Shown one piece after another: positions 23,134-34,625 of a stretch of 64,000 nucleotides of DNA (position 1 is its first letter; each line of letters opens with the position of its first letter). The notes under the pieces were generated by a model. That model saw only the letters and a program-made list of their open reading frames with translations, had not been told where the DNA came from and did not search any database. The DNA is from Blasia pusilla. Taxonomy: Eukaryota; Marchantiophyta; Marchantiopsida; Blasiales. The translations under genes were made by a program, and so were the position numbers. The stretch spans positions 20,274,001 through 20,338,000 of the forward strand of contig CM114271.1 of NCBI GenBank assembly GCA_050084515.1, read 5' to 3'.

Positions 23134-23147
23134 ACATGAGAAAGATG

Positions 23148-24554
23148 ACATGGCACACAATTGTGCACATGATCCTTCCAAACCATACCATCCCGTCCCT
23201 CCAACATGAGGACTCTGGTCGGTAATACATCGCGCACACGTAGGATTGTGCGCCCTGCAGTGACATCTAGCGTCGTGGGTGCCGCCTGCTGTAAATACAC
23301 GTAATCTCCGGGATGAAACCTCCTAATCCCTCGACGATAACCTCCTCCACGAATGGTCACGTACCTCAATGTATCTCTATGCTGAGCAATAGCTAAGTTC
23401 TCAAAGGCCATAGGCATAACTCTACAAAAAACCTCCGCCCTTTGAGAACATGCTTGTATCCACACATCTGGATCATCAAGATCTAACACCTCCGCCATGT
23501 CACGTCGAATCGCTGTAGGTAAATCTGGCTCTCTCCCAAAGAGCAAAAAGTAAGGTGAAAATGACGCCAAAGATGCCTGCCGACTAAAGTGATAACCCAT
23601 AGCCAACCATAGCAACTGTAGGTCCCACTGCCTCAACTGTCCCCATTGCAAGCCATACTTGCGCAATCCTCTCTTCACCGTCTGTACTACTCTCTCCGCC
23701 AACCCATCCGCCTCAGGATGATCTCTGGACGTGGTGCGGTGATCTATCTGCGCCTAATCACACAAGGCCTGAAACTCTCCCCTGAACTCGGTACCCTGGT
23801 CAGTCAACACCTCTGCCAGTGCACCAAAGTGACAAAGCACATGATCTAGAAACGCATAAGTTGTTCCCTTGCTCGCCTTGTCTAGTAGTGCCACCAACTC
23901 TATCCACTTGGAGAAATGCTCCACCATGACCAACACGTACCTATGATGACGCCCCATCAATGGCAAAGGTCCCGCAAAGTCTAAACTCCATCGATAACCT
24001 AAACCCATAATCGGCAAAGGATGTAACTGTGGAGTGGGAGCATTGAAGGATGATTGCACTTTGTCATATACCATACATCTGGCTACAAACTGCTGTATCC
24101 CAATATGCATGCCGCGCCACCAATACTGAACCTGGAGTAAGCTGTAAGTACGCTTTACTCCGAAATGTCCCAACTCCTCATGGGCATGTTGCACTACACG
24201 TGCTCGCTAGGAAGGATGAGGTACCACTCGTATCCTACCATCTCCCCATACCCACAAAATGTGAGTCCCCTCCCACCTGAACCTCTTGGCTCTCTGTAGG
24301 ATCCGATCCCGCTCCCTAGCACTCATTGTATTCGCTATGACGCCAATGTGCAAGAACTCCACAACCTCCACGTTGTCATGGATATCACGACCACCTGTCG
24401 CCTCCTCACTAACCTCCGGATCCAAAGACTCATCATCCAACCCCACCACTCGAGTCATCACCTGTGGCTGACCTGCCATAGTCAACCAACAAAGATAGAC
24501 AGATGCATGCCAACCGGGCACCATCTCCTCATCACTCTATCCGTGTCATCGAGC
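23148..24554 (-). pseudogene. Linker and DDE integrase of element B
   Basis: HAHEELGHFGVKRTYSLLQ, CMVYDKVQ (second-last Cys pair damaged), WSLDFAGPLPL, LTDQGTEFRGEF, then after one stop DHPEADGLAERVVQTVKRGLRKYG, and the C-terminal GGGYRRGIRRFHPGDYVYLQQAAPTTLDV and LEGRDGMVWKDHVHNC. It breaks at CHLS, where it joins the A1/leader sequence in opposite orientation. All DDE residues are visible. Confidence 0.85.
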
Positions 24555-25010
24555 TCCTGTGTTGTCTCTCAAACTCGCACATAGGTTATGACTCAACCCA
24601 TCTGCATCTTGGTTCAGCCGACCTGGCCTATGAACCACCTCAAACTCATACTCCTGTAGTAATAGAGCCCACCTGGCAAGCTTTCCCGTAAGCTTGTCGG
24701 ACTCCATCAACCACCTCAACGGCTGATGATCAGTGATAAGTGTGAAAGGATTGCCGAATAAATAGCACCTGAAATGTGCCACGGTCCACACTGCAGCCAA
24801 GCACTCTCCCTCGTAGGAGCTGTACTTCGTCTTTGCAATGTTGTTCGATCGGCTCGCGTAAGCCATAACAAACTCCCTCTCCTCGTCATCCCTCTGAGTA
24901 AGCACTGCTCCTAGATCCAACATGCTCCAATACGTATGTAACTGGAATGGGCGACCCCTAATCGGTCTCTGTAAAATGGGTGAGGACATCAACCTATCCT
25001 TGAGCTTCTG
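24555..25010 (-). pseudogene. RNase H of element B
   Basis: LHTYWSMLDLGAVLTQRDDEEREF, YASRSNN, YSSYEGECLAAVWTVAHFRCYLF, LITDHQPLRWLMESDKLTGKLARW, NQDADGLS. Same Tyr in place of the first catalytic Asp as in element A; the other three acidic positions are kept. Confidence 0.82.
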
Positions 25011-26224
25011 AAATGCTCACTCCTGATCATCTCCCCACAACCAAACCTGATCAAGTCTCGTCAACAAGGTCAAAGACTTTGCGATCGCACTTAAACCCTT
25101 GACATACCGTCGATATAAGTTCCCCAGTCCAAGAAATGCTCGGACTCGACTCACATCTGTAGGGCATGGAATCTACGCAATAGCCTCTACCTTTGTCTGC
25201 TGAACGCCTAACCCACTCGGGTATATGGTGTGTCCCAAGTACTCAATCTACTCCTGAAAGAATCTGCACTTGCCTGGATGTAACTTTAGTGCATATAACT
25301 GCAATTGCCGAAACACCTCCTCCAAGTGTCACTCATGCTCCTCAAATGTGGAACTGAAGATAAGAATATCATCTATGTAACATCGTACAAAATCCAAGCC
25401 AATCAGAATCCTATCCATCACTCTCTGAAACTCTGCAGGCGCGTTCTTCAACCCAAATGGTAAGAACCGCCACTGATATAAGCAATCTCTCCTGAACCGA
25501 TCGATCCTCCAGAATGTTGTCTTCTCCCTGTCCTCCAACCTTATAAGAAGCTGATGATAGCCAACACGGAGATCTAAAGTACTCAAGATCTTTGCATGCC
25601 CTACCGCATCAAAGATCTCCTCAGAAGTAGGCATGGCGTACCGATCTGACCTCGTCTGTCGGTTGATAGGACGGTAATCTCCACACATCCGCCTATCCGT
25701 CCAATTGCCATACATATCCTTCTTCGCCGGCATGACTATGGCAGATGCATACTCCCCATGTGATAACTCCACAAGTCCTGACTCCTGCTCTGAATTAAGG
25801 CTCGCTCCATATCAGAATACCTGTAGGGTCGACGAAAGATCGGCGTATCACTAGCCAACTCAATCTGTATCCCGAGATCCTTCAACGTATCCAAGTCTCT
25901 CATACTGAAGGCAAAACAATTGACATGCCCTCTCAAAAACCTATGAACTCGCCGTCGCTCTCCTCCTATCAACTTGAGACCTATCATAGTCTCCCAAGTC
26001 TCCATTGTGACCTCACTCGGAGAGGACGCAACCTCCGGCTTTGGTTGCTATGTAGCAACCCTAGCCACCTCCACAATAGCCACTCCACTTTGACCTCCTA
26101 CACCATGCTCCACATTCGAAAAATGAACATGTGCTACTCTAGCCCCCTTCGCACTCTCTGCTCGAACGACGTCCCAGGAAGTCCATGGGTGCCTATCTCT
26201 CCTCGTCTCGCCCCCTGCCAATGC
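25011..26224 (-). pseudogene. Reverse transcriptase of element B
   Basis: FSMRDLDTLKDLGIQIELASDTPIFRRPYRYSDMERAL, then after a frameshift HGEYASAIVMPAKKD, RMCGDYRPINRQTRSDRYAMPT, STLDLRVGYHQLL, QWRFLPFGLKNAPAEFQRVMDRILIGLDFVRCYIDD (YIDD at 25379-25368). Nearly complete; a stop follows EEHE. Confidence 0.87.
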
Positions 26225-27600
26225 CTATACAGACCCTGTAGGCAATGGTCCAACTCGTGGACGTGACGGCATGGATGACACTTGCATCCGTCTTGGCTCA
26301 GCCATACCTCGGCTGACTATCCATGTGAGACACTTGAGATCCATTGCCTGCCCCAACACCTGTCTCCGAGATGCCTCAGTCATCCCTGGCACCGCCGTAG
26401 TACCGGTAGCAGACCCCATGGCGCGCTCGCGCTCATCTACTGTAGGCTCCTCCTATGCTCCGGTCACCTCATCCCAAATCATGCTTGGCCCTCCTTGACA
26501 AAAGGCATGGGATGCTGGGAAGCTCACCAACATAGGTAAGGCTACCCTCAACTCCCCCACCCTATTGGCCATGGCCAACGGTGGTCTATCATCCCTTGTC
26601 ACCACCTGAGATCGACGCTCTGAGCCCAAAATAGCATCCACTGTGAGATGTGATGCTTTTTGGACTCCATCGTATGCTCGACTCAGTACCTCTGATGGTA
26701 TCAGGTTCGTCCATCACAGTCGTGGATAATGGGCACGTGATCCAACTCTCGCCGTATCTAATAACACAACAGGTCCCAACCAGGACCTCACCTGATACAC
26801 ACTCGTCATCACACGTGCACGAGTGTCTCCCAACAATGGCACGTTCTCCAAGATGTACGTTGGAGAACATGTCTGACTCTCCTACAAGTGTCGTACTACT
26901 CGTAGCATCTCCCAAAACATCCATGACCTCGGATCCTGCAATCCAAATCCTCGGCCAACTGATGAATGACCCTGACATGGCCATCCAGCAATCACCAAAT
27001 GAATGGTGCCAACTCTATCCAAATCCTGCGCCCCCACCAAAGATATGTTGGCGGGTGGTGTATGCTGATATCCCCATACTGAAGATACCGGCAACAACTC
27101 AGGATACCTCTGGACTAATCTCGCCATGTGACGTAATGATACTCGCCGCGCGGTCTCATGTCTCTCCACATAAAGGTACTGATGCACCCGTATGCCCGCC
27201 TGAAATACTACAGCCAATCCGATGCTAATCCCTCCGAAGAGATCTAACACCCTAACACCCTCCTCTGGGCACTGCCACACAACGGGTGTGGTATCCAGTG
27301 GGGTCAACGTCTCCACGCCAAGAGCCCGATCGCCACGTGACTCTCGCTGCTCCGGGATAAAAGCATGACTCCAAGCCTGCCTCACGAGGTTGTCGGCACT
27401 CCTCTGTAGCTCTCGAGTCGTACCCCACAATGGTGAAGAGGTCTTGCCAACATGGGAAGAGACACCCGCCATGGCCTGTCTCTACGTGGGACTATCCGCT
27501 ACTGGGACATCCTTCGCATGTGCGTTCCCCTCCAACAACTCTCCTGGCCAGCTAACACTACCTGTGAAAGCCGCCAACGTGGTCACAGACTCGCCTCGTG
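26225..27600 (-). pseudogene. DNMT3-like C5-cytosine methyltransferase of element B
   Basis: The best-preserved copy over its first half: one frame holds RVLDLFGGISIGLAVVFQAG (I), YLYVERHETARRVSLRHMARLV (II), ISLVGAQDLDRVGTIHLVIAGWPCQGHSSVGRG (IV, Cys codon 26977-26975) and DPRSWMFWEMLRVVRHL. After a frameshift: SPTYILENVPLLGDTRARV (VI), VGSRAHYPRL*WTNL (VIII), NRVGELRVALPMLVSFPASHAF, DERERAMGSATGTTA (IX) and SRRQVLGQAMDLKCLTWIV (X). Pro-Cys, ENV and the motif X core are intact. Confidence 0.87.
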
Positions 27601-28459
27601 ATTGACCATCTCGTCCCGCAAACTGCACGGGTAACTGACTCATCGGGCCATCACCTGACCGCCATCCTGGCCGATAAGCAACAATCTACTCCCAGAAGTC
27701 AAGGATGAATCCTAGGGGATATAACACTGTACTTTCCACCAACACATCGTACGACTCAGCTGGTGTCATAATCACACGTGTGCGCACCATAGCACTATCC
27801 GTCTCATATACTGTGTGGGTGACACGCCCCCAATCGAGGTATGTATCTGGAAGGGACAAGGCTCAATGTCGGCCTTCCGTAACCCCAACGCTAAACACGC
27901 CGCCTTCCCTAACATCAAGGGTTGCGCTCCTGATTCAAGTAGGACGCGTTGCGGGTGGTATACTATCGTTGTCGGACTAACCAAGCGAAATACTCTAGCT
28001 CGATTATCCAGTAGCACTACTCCAGGTGTCACCACTGCTCGCTCTATGGACGGTCGAGTTGGCATATCTACCAACTTCGCCGCCGCCGCATGCCATGACT
28101 CGGTGGGGAACGTCCCAAGCACCGGCTCTGAGGGCACGTCCACCACCTCCTCAACTACCTCTTAACAAGAAGCAGTCATCTCTCCACGCTCACACAACGT
28201 GGCGGCCAACCGGAACACCTCAGCTGGTCCAACTCCCAACTTCGCCAACTCTATGGCGGAAAATAGTGGAGTTTGACACACTCTGGTGGCCACCTCCAAC
28301 ACTATGGTCGACACTGACTCCACTCGAGCCGGCATAGGAGTTGTCATTCCAACTCCTCGTGACGTCGACATAGGTGCCTGAGCTGTAGGCACTGCTGGTC
28401 GTCGAGGCACCATCGATGGTGTGTGTAGTGCCTCCGACAATGTGAATGACTGTGGAACT
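27601..28459 (-). pseudogene. Protease region of element B
   Basis: QSFTLSEALHTPSMVP, PLFSAIELAKLGVGPAEVFRLAATLCE, then after a TAA, RVLLESGAQPLMLGKA and CPFQIHTSIGGVSPTQY. The catalytic Asp is Glu. A deletion of about 45 bp after QYM shifts the frame. Confidence 0.75.
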
Positions 28460-30136
28460 CTGGCCTGCCGCCCATCGGTCCCCTCTTGTGGGTCAATCTC
28501 AACTCCACCTCTCAATGGCTCGGTGCCTCTTGTAGCACCCCGAGTCACCACTGCAGCTGCCTCAACCTGGGCTGCACTACACATAAATCCCATACTGGCG
28601 AAATCCTCACCCAGGTCAGGGTAAGAGGTAGAAGCAGGAGTCACACTAGTTGCTCGCAGCTCCGTGCCTTCCCTAAGCTGCATCATCGTCATGGCAACAA
28701 TCCTCTGCTCCAACTGATCGATGCATGAGAGAAGTGTCGGCTCTGGTGCTCCTGCGCCATCTCCTCTGGCTGGTGGTGGTCCTCTACCACCACGTCCAGG
28801 AAGGACTCCCCGACCTGCTCCAGGACGACCGCCCCCAAGCCCTCGGCCTACCTCTGGACGTGCCCCTCGGCGAAGGTCAAAACATCTATCCCTAGTGTGA
28901 CCATATCTGTGGCAATAGTCACATTGGTGCTGTGGTGGGACCATCCTCTATGGCTCTTGAGCAATTGGAGGCGTTGGTGGTCCTCTCCCATGCTGTGGGC
29001 AGTCTTTGTGCCTATGGGCCCCTCCACACGTCCAACAAGACCACATCGGTCCCTGTTGGGCAACATATGTAGGTACGGGTCGTTGTCTCATAGGCTCACG
29101 GTACACCGCCGCTCTCGGGCACACCTTGGCCCGCTCCCGTGGAAATCTTGGTGCTTCTTTGTGGGTACTGTGGGGTCACCGTCGCTCGTGGACCCCTCGA
29201 CTCTCGAGAAAATCCAGCGGTCACTACCTGCTCCTCACTCATGTTGAGCTCAATACGATCGACAACTCAAAGACCACCTTCAATGGGCTGGGCTTTGTGT
29301 GAATCAAAGACCGCATCTCGGACTCTCCTCCGTAGTTCTCGGTCTAGAACCCTGTACCAATGCTGGACTGACTGTGCCTCAGTCACTCCAAACGTAGCAA
29401 TGATCAGCCTCCTCATGCGTGTGAATGCCTCTCTCAGACTCTCACCCGATCGTCGCTGAAAATCATGTAGACTCTTCAGCTTGCCGGTGCGTACGCCCTG
29501 GTAGCTCTTCCCCAACTGTCAGAAGAACTCCACTATGGGGCTGAAGCTAGGTGGCCCTCTACCACCAGAGGTCTCTGCCACATCGCCTGTCTCACTGCAC
29601 TCCTCTCCATCTAGTCTCCGGGCTGATGGTGTGGGTCTCTCTCCTCTCACAATCCCATCATATGCCTCGTGACCACTAGTGGACACATACCCTGGAGCCC
29701 AATACATCCTCCAGGCATCAATCTCTACTGAATATAGTGATCGAAACTCCATGTAGTCATCCATCGGAGGACCCTCCAAGTGCTGGAACAACCCCTTCCA
29801 TGCCATGAAAGGGTTGAACCATGTCGGGGTCCATATCTCCTAGAAGTCCTACCAGGTGTCGAACTCCTGGATAAAATCATCTAAGTCAATGGTGCCCACT
29901 GCACCCGAGAAATGACGCATGCCCCGATGGCCCATGTCGTCCATCTCCTGCCAAGTACTCTCTGTCTCTCATGCGTGTTCTCGTCACGGACCGGTGTCTA
30001 GTGATGACGATCCAGCCACGGATGGATGTCGAGGTAGCTCCTCACTGGTAACCCCTCAGTATCTCACTCCACTCCGTGTCACACCACTACTACTGCTCGC
30101 ACTACCCCGTTCTTCCGAACCCTGGAAGAACGCCGT
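28460..30136 (-). pseudogene. gag of element B
   Basis: SSSGVTRSGVRY near the start, SGAVGTIDLDDFIQEF, FNPFMAWKGLFQHLEGPPMDDYMEF, FSPIVEFF, SLHDFQRRSGESLREAFTRMRRLI, and an intact knuckle CDYCHRYGHTRDRC, followed by a Gly/Arg/Pro-rich tail. Several stops and frameshifts. The codon aligned with the ATG of copy C is ACG (30136-30134). Confidence 0.78.
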
Positions 30137-31074
30137 GATGACAAACCCGGTCTCACCCGCTCAAGCACTCAGACTCACCGAGAGTCTCCCACACGCCTCA
30201 CTAGCTCACCTATGCTAACATCAATCATGTGATGACATACCCGGCCTCACGCACACTCAACACTCGGGCTCACCATGAGCCTCCCAATTCACTCACCTAA
30301 CCTAGCGACACTCTCTCGGGTCATGCACACGACCCCTACTCGGCAATCGCCGTATATCCACCAACATGCTACACATGAATAGAATCTACACTCGTCACCA
30401 TCACTACACCCACCTAGCATCAGCTACTACCCGATACCCAACACTCTCAATCACACACGACAAGTGCGGGAAAAGGGACTCGAATGGGTAACCTGATCAC
30501 GCCCTCCAACCTGCCGCTGTCAACATGCACTCCTCCACGTGATATCACAACCTCCGCAACACAACACTCTCCTCGACCAACACGTCGATCCTCTCGTCAA
30601 CAGATGCGGACAACCCGTCGGCATCATGCGCACTGCCCCTCCATCGTCAACTCTCGCAACGCCCTGTCGCGCCCCAAAACATCATGTCACGCAAATCTCT
30701 CCGTCCATCCCCACACGCGACATGTAACCTGACTCACCCTGGTCTGGCTCCACTCCTACCACGTACGCCCTGTCCGACCACGTGAACATGACCCCGACCA
30801 CATCCGCACTCTCAACCACGTAGCTCAATATCATCCACGTCCGCTGTCCAACTATGTCGGTCACTCACCACGTCAAGATCCTCCCCGCCACCACGTTACC
30901 TAAATGGAGGGAACCTTGGCCCGCACCCCTATGGCTCCCTTGGGCCTTAAATGCGGGGAAAAACGGGGGGGGTGGCCCGCACCCCTATGGGCCTCCCCAA
31001 CTTTTGGGGAGAGAAATAAATGAGGGGGAGGGACGTCCAACCCGTGGGGAGGCGCGCCCCCACCCCCCCTTCCC
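30137..31074 (-). other. Leader of element B (inverted)
   Basis: No protein recognised. It has a recurrent acgtggt motif (30.6-30.9 kb) and GC-rich stretches with cccataggggtgcgg, which also occur in the leader next to the B-type A1 copy at 38.1 kb. Confidence 0.55.
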
Positions 31075-31120
31075 CCCCCTCTCCTCCCGCAGGGAGGGAT
31101 CCCTGCGGGAGGAGAGGGGG
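31075..31120. repeat. Perfect 21-bp inverted repeat at the right inversion joint of element B
   Basis: Arms CCCCCTCTCCTCCCGCAGGGA and its complement around GGGA. Left of it the element reads on minus (leader), right of it on plus (integrase end). Confidence 0.9.
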
Positions 31121-31135
31121 AAAAGGGGGGGGGAG

Positions 31136-31445
31136 GGGCGCTCCTACGTGTGGGTGAGGTATTACCGACCGGAGTCCTCATGTTGGAGGGACGGGATTGT
31201 ATGGTTTGGAAGGATCATGTGCGCAATTGTGCGCCATGTCATCTTCCGAACGTATATGGGACGGTGGATCCGAGCTTGGCAGTGGTACCTGTAGACTTGA
31301 GGTGTATGTTGTGCGGATCTGCGAGGGGTGCAGCCACCATGTTGGTATGTGATGGTTGTTCTCGAGCGTGGCATATATCATGTCCGACCCCCCCCTCTTG
31401 ATGTGGTTCCCACGGGACGATGGATGTGTCCGAGATGTGTATAGG
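31136..31445 (+). pseudogene. Integrase end and PHD finger, right part of element B
   Basis: GEVLPTGVLMLEGRDCMVWKDHVRNCAPCHLP continues into CMLCGSARGAATMLVCDGC, WHISC and, after a frameshift by extra C in a cccccc run, the last CxxC. The first 105 bp duplicate, in opposite orientation, the end of the minus-strand integrase at 23148-23250. Confidence 0.8.
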
Positions 31446-31478
31446 GCAGTAGGTCATGTCAGAGAGATGTGATATTTT

Positions 31479-31511
31479 CTATCTGGAGTTGGGGGATCCA
31501 ACTCCAGATAG
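31479..31511 (+). promoter_or_regulatory. 14-bp stem-loop before the terminal repeat of element B
   Basis: CTATCTGGAGTTGG-GGGAT-CCAACTCCAGATAG. Elements A and C have a shorter stem at the same place, between the PHD stop and the repeats. Confidence 0.75.
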
Positions 31512-31675
31512 ATTTTTACTACTCTTTATTTTTGTTGTGTGATCTCCATGTATATGTATGAGTTGATTTTTGTACATGTGTGGATCGACCCGTGTGTGGG
31601 GAAGATCGGTGTTGTGTGGTGTAGATGTGATTAGCGATGTATGTTGTGTAGCGATATGTATGCGCACGACAATGC
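31512..31675 (+). repeat. End of A2 and module B2 of element B, with target duplication ATGC
   Basis: Twenty bases of the A-module end (ttttactactctttattttt) lead into a B module (about 31535-31671) ending GCGCACGACA, then ATGC. B1 and most of A2 are missing in this copy. Confidence 0.75.
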
Positions 31676-33204
31676 GCATTGTCAATGATTGAGTGTAAAG
31701 TTATGGCCATTCTCAGAGGGTTGCCAAAGTCGTCATGTGAGGAGCAATTTTTTAATTTTCCTTAGTAATTCCTTAGTTTGGAGTAGAAAAGTCAAAAGTT
31801 TTGGGTTTGAGTGGAAACATGAGTGAAAACCTTTTATTAGAGGGAATATAATGAAAATATTTGAAGGATGTTGATCCAAAATTTTGGGGCTAGTGGAATA
31901 TGAACTAAATTTGAGATAATTTTAATGGGTTGATCCCTAGGTTGATCCTTTTTCAAGAGATTAGTGGAGTGGAAAAAAAAACAATCAAGATTGGCTCTTA
32001 AGGTTAAAATATATTCCTTGTGCACACATGGGTACCCATGTATGAAATGACATAACTATCGTTCACCATTCATTAATCATGTACCATTCAACCATCTTTG
32101 TATATTTTCTGATTGTCAAGCATCCAAATCTTCCATGGGCGCATAAGGGAGAGTTTGCAAGAGGCATTTACTCTCCTACATCATTTAATTAGTGTCACTC
32201 AAGAGATGATAGAGACCCATGTTGTCTAGGCATGTTATGGAATATTGGAGCGAGACCTGCGAAGATGGATGAGAGATATGACACATTTACATTGCATCTC
32301 ACCTACTTTGAGAGAACGTTTTTGAGTTTGTTGAGTGTAGTGAGCACAATATGATCAAAGAGAGTGTGGCAGCCTTGAGCTATGCAGGGAAGGTTCCACG
32401 AGTGTCTACAAGGGTAGCAACAAGTATCTCGAGAGAGGAGTATGGTAGTGCAAGCCTAGGAAGATTATCAAGAGCATGTGCCATATGCATAGAGACCTAT
32501 GCCATTAGATGCAAGTCAATAAAAACCAAGAGGTTTTTGTTATGCATGTGCTGAAGCCCATCATTAGTAGGATTACCCGTGGTAGGGTAGTGGACACTTG
32601 TGCCAAATTGTGGGAGTACATTGGCTCCCATCATGAGTGTTTTAGTGTGACCATTGTCAACGGTATGGTTACACTTGAGTAAGAATATGTAAGATGTTCT
32701 AGTTTATACCTTGAGCTACGTCCGGATCGAGTGCTAGCTAGAGAGGGAACTAGAGCGAGTTGGCGGTCCAAGTGGGGCAAGAGGTCATCCACAAGTGGTA
32801 CTGTAGGAAAACAAGGAGTTGGATATGTCCGTGGGGGATGTGGATATGCCCGTGGGGGAGGTAGAGTCCACCACCTAGATGAGTTGAGGGGGACTATGGG
32901 CATAAGGTTTGGATGGCTGCTCAAATAGAGCAATTATAACAAAAGATTGTAACGATGGCATTGAGATTATCAGATGTTGGGTCAAATGGATCGACCTCAT
33001 ATAGAGTAGCTAAGGATAAAGGGGATCCCAATTGGATGTGCAAGACTACGTAGATAGAGGTAATTGTTGTGGAGCAACCAAAAAGTTAGATCCATAGAGA
33101 GGTGAGGCAAGGAGACAAACCAAGCTTTCTCATTTATTTTCATTCTTCAAGGTGATGGATTCTGATTAGGGGTCCCAAAGGTTGGATGGTGTTCGTGTGA
33201 AGGT
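31676..33204 (+). pseudogene. Relic F continued: leader and gag remnants
   Basis: After the ATGC duplication the A-type leader resumes (aaagttatggc..ttgcc) and then gag-like stretches: RESLQEAFTRLHHLISVTQE (32150-32215), LERDLRRWMRD, a decayed knuckle near 32645-32695, and LELRPDRVLARE. Ends around the position of QSFTLFEA in element A. Confidence 0.6.
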
Positions 33205-33851
33205 TGTCTTGACTATTATGATGGATCGACGAGATCTAGTAGAGCGCCTTCCAAGATACTGGAGAACAGCCTCATGAGGTCTAGATTCAGCTGGTGAGGG
33301 CATGAATTACCCGAGAGAGCAGGTTTCCCCTTTATTTAGGCTCATTTGGAGCCATATTGAGGAACATACTATTTCGGGTAAGTTACCATTTTTGGAATAA
33401 TTGACTGTCCACTTTGGGAAGTGGCCCTTGACCCGCTACAGTAGGTCAAGAGCCAAGGAGATGACCTGCAAGCATAGGTTACCGTATAGAGGGCTTGGGA
33501 GAGGGAAGAGGGTATACCTCCAAGAGAGAGAGCTTGAGAGCTCATTCTCTCTTTCTTGAACCTCTTGGCATGAGGCGGCAGAGCTATGGTTCTCCTTGCC
33601 TTGTGTGTGTAACCCAAGCCTCTCATTAGGAGAGTGTGTTTGGTTTGACATGAGAGAGAGTGCACATCATGGAGAGCTTGGTGTGAGACCTTGTTGTTGT
33701 GATGGAGAGATTTGATTGATTTAATTGGAGATATTATGGTTCTTCTTGTCTCGTTTTCTGGATGTCATGAGTTAGCATGGGATCATGTGTGTTTGTGTGT
33801 ATGTTCGGTGATAGCGATGTATGTTATGTAGCAATATGTATGCGTAGGACA
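33205..33851 (+). repeat. A-B repeat unit inside relic F
   Basis: TGTC at 33205, A-type module with GGGTAAGT and ggtcaagagccaagg, running directly into a B module ending GGACA. It replaces about 1 kb of the element (late gag spacer through protease), judged against element A, and lacks a matching 4-bp duplication. Confidence 0.7.
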
Positions 33852-34165
33852 TGTGCCTATATGGGCTTCAAATAAGGGGCTTCGACGCTTAGCCGATGAG
33901 CACATGCTTATGGCATGGAGTGAGTTTTTTTGCACCAAACCGCGATGGGTCAGAGAAACCTAAGGTAGCAGGGAAGGCTATGATGTCACCCTTAAACACC
34001 ACACCGATTTGTAGTATATTCGAGAAGAGGGTATTGGATGTTGGATCTCCTTGGAAGGATCAACGGTTTGGTTGTTGTGTATAAGCAAGATTGCATGTAT
34101 AACAATACTTGTATATGGAGCCTCATGAGGTTCCAAGACGTATCTCACTTTGAAATAACTCTAAT
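33852..34165 (+). pseudogene. Relic F: N-terminal part of the DNMT region
   Basis: Matches element A from about 9722: KGLRRLADEHMLMAWSEFF, then LNTTPI, RVLDVGSPW (decayed motif I), and YNNTCIWSLMRFQDVSHFE. Heavily mutated. Confidence 0.65.
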
Positions 34166-34625
34166 AAGTAATAAGGTATCGATATAATCGATATCGATCT
34201 CCTCTTCTCTTGTCAATTTAGGGTCCATATTTGTTTTAATTCTCCATTGTGGCTATGGTAGGACTCTCTAGCATGCGTTTTGGCGGGTATGGTACAACCT
34301 TATCAACATTGACAAAATTCAACTCTCCCTAATAGCCAACTTATACATCTCATCTCTAAGGTTGCACACAAATGGGACAGGCATATCCACACATATCCAC
34401 CGACATGTTGCCTAGGTACTCGTGGCGCATATTCGAGCCCACCTTTGGAGCCTGCCAAGCCCCTAGTGGATGCTTGGGCTAGCCAAGCCCTTACCCATTT
34501 TGTGGCCCGCGGCCAGGCTTGTAGGGCAGGCTTAGGCCCATGCAAGGATTGCACTTAGCGGGTTGGGCCCCCATAGAGCGGGCTCGCGAGCCCGTGTCGA
34601 ATATACGCGAATATAACCTAAAGCA
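34166..34625. repeat. GCCC-rich repeat next to DNMT relic
   Basis: From about 34440 the sequence is rich in gcccacc/gggcttag/gagcccg words, resembling the foldback at 52.3-52.7 kb. The left part has no recognisable feature. Confidence 0.5.

Larger units (their letters stand above)
22654..31671 (+). mobile_element. Element B: DNMT-carrying Ty3/gypsy-like element with inverted interior, nested in relic F
   Basis: Both termini are in plus orientation: TGTCACAT at 22654 and GCGCACGACA at 31671, flanked by ATGC on both sides (22650-22653, 31672-31675). Between about 23148 and 31100 the interior (integrase to leader) lies on the minus strand. A plus-strand piece with integrase end, PHD finger, hairpin and B module closes the right side. 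The A module is a different subfamily from that of element A. Coding parts have stops and deletions. Confidence 0.82.

Noticed and set aside
30854-31294. 146-residue plus-strand frame over the GC-rich leader of B
   Set aside because: It crosses the inverted leader, the palindrome and the integrase piece in the wrong frame.
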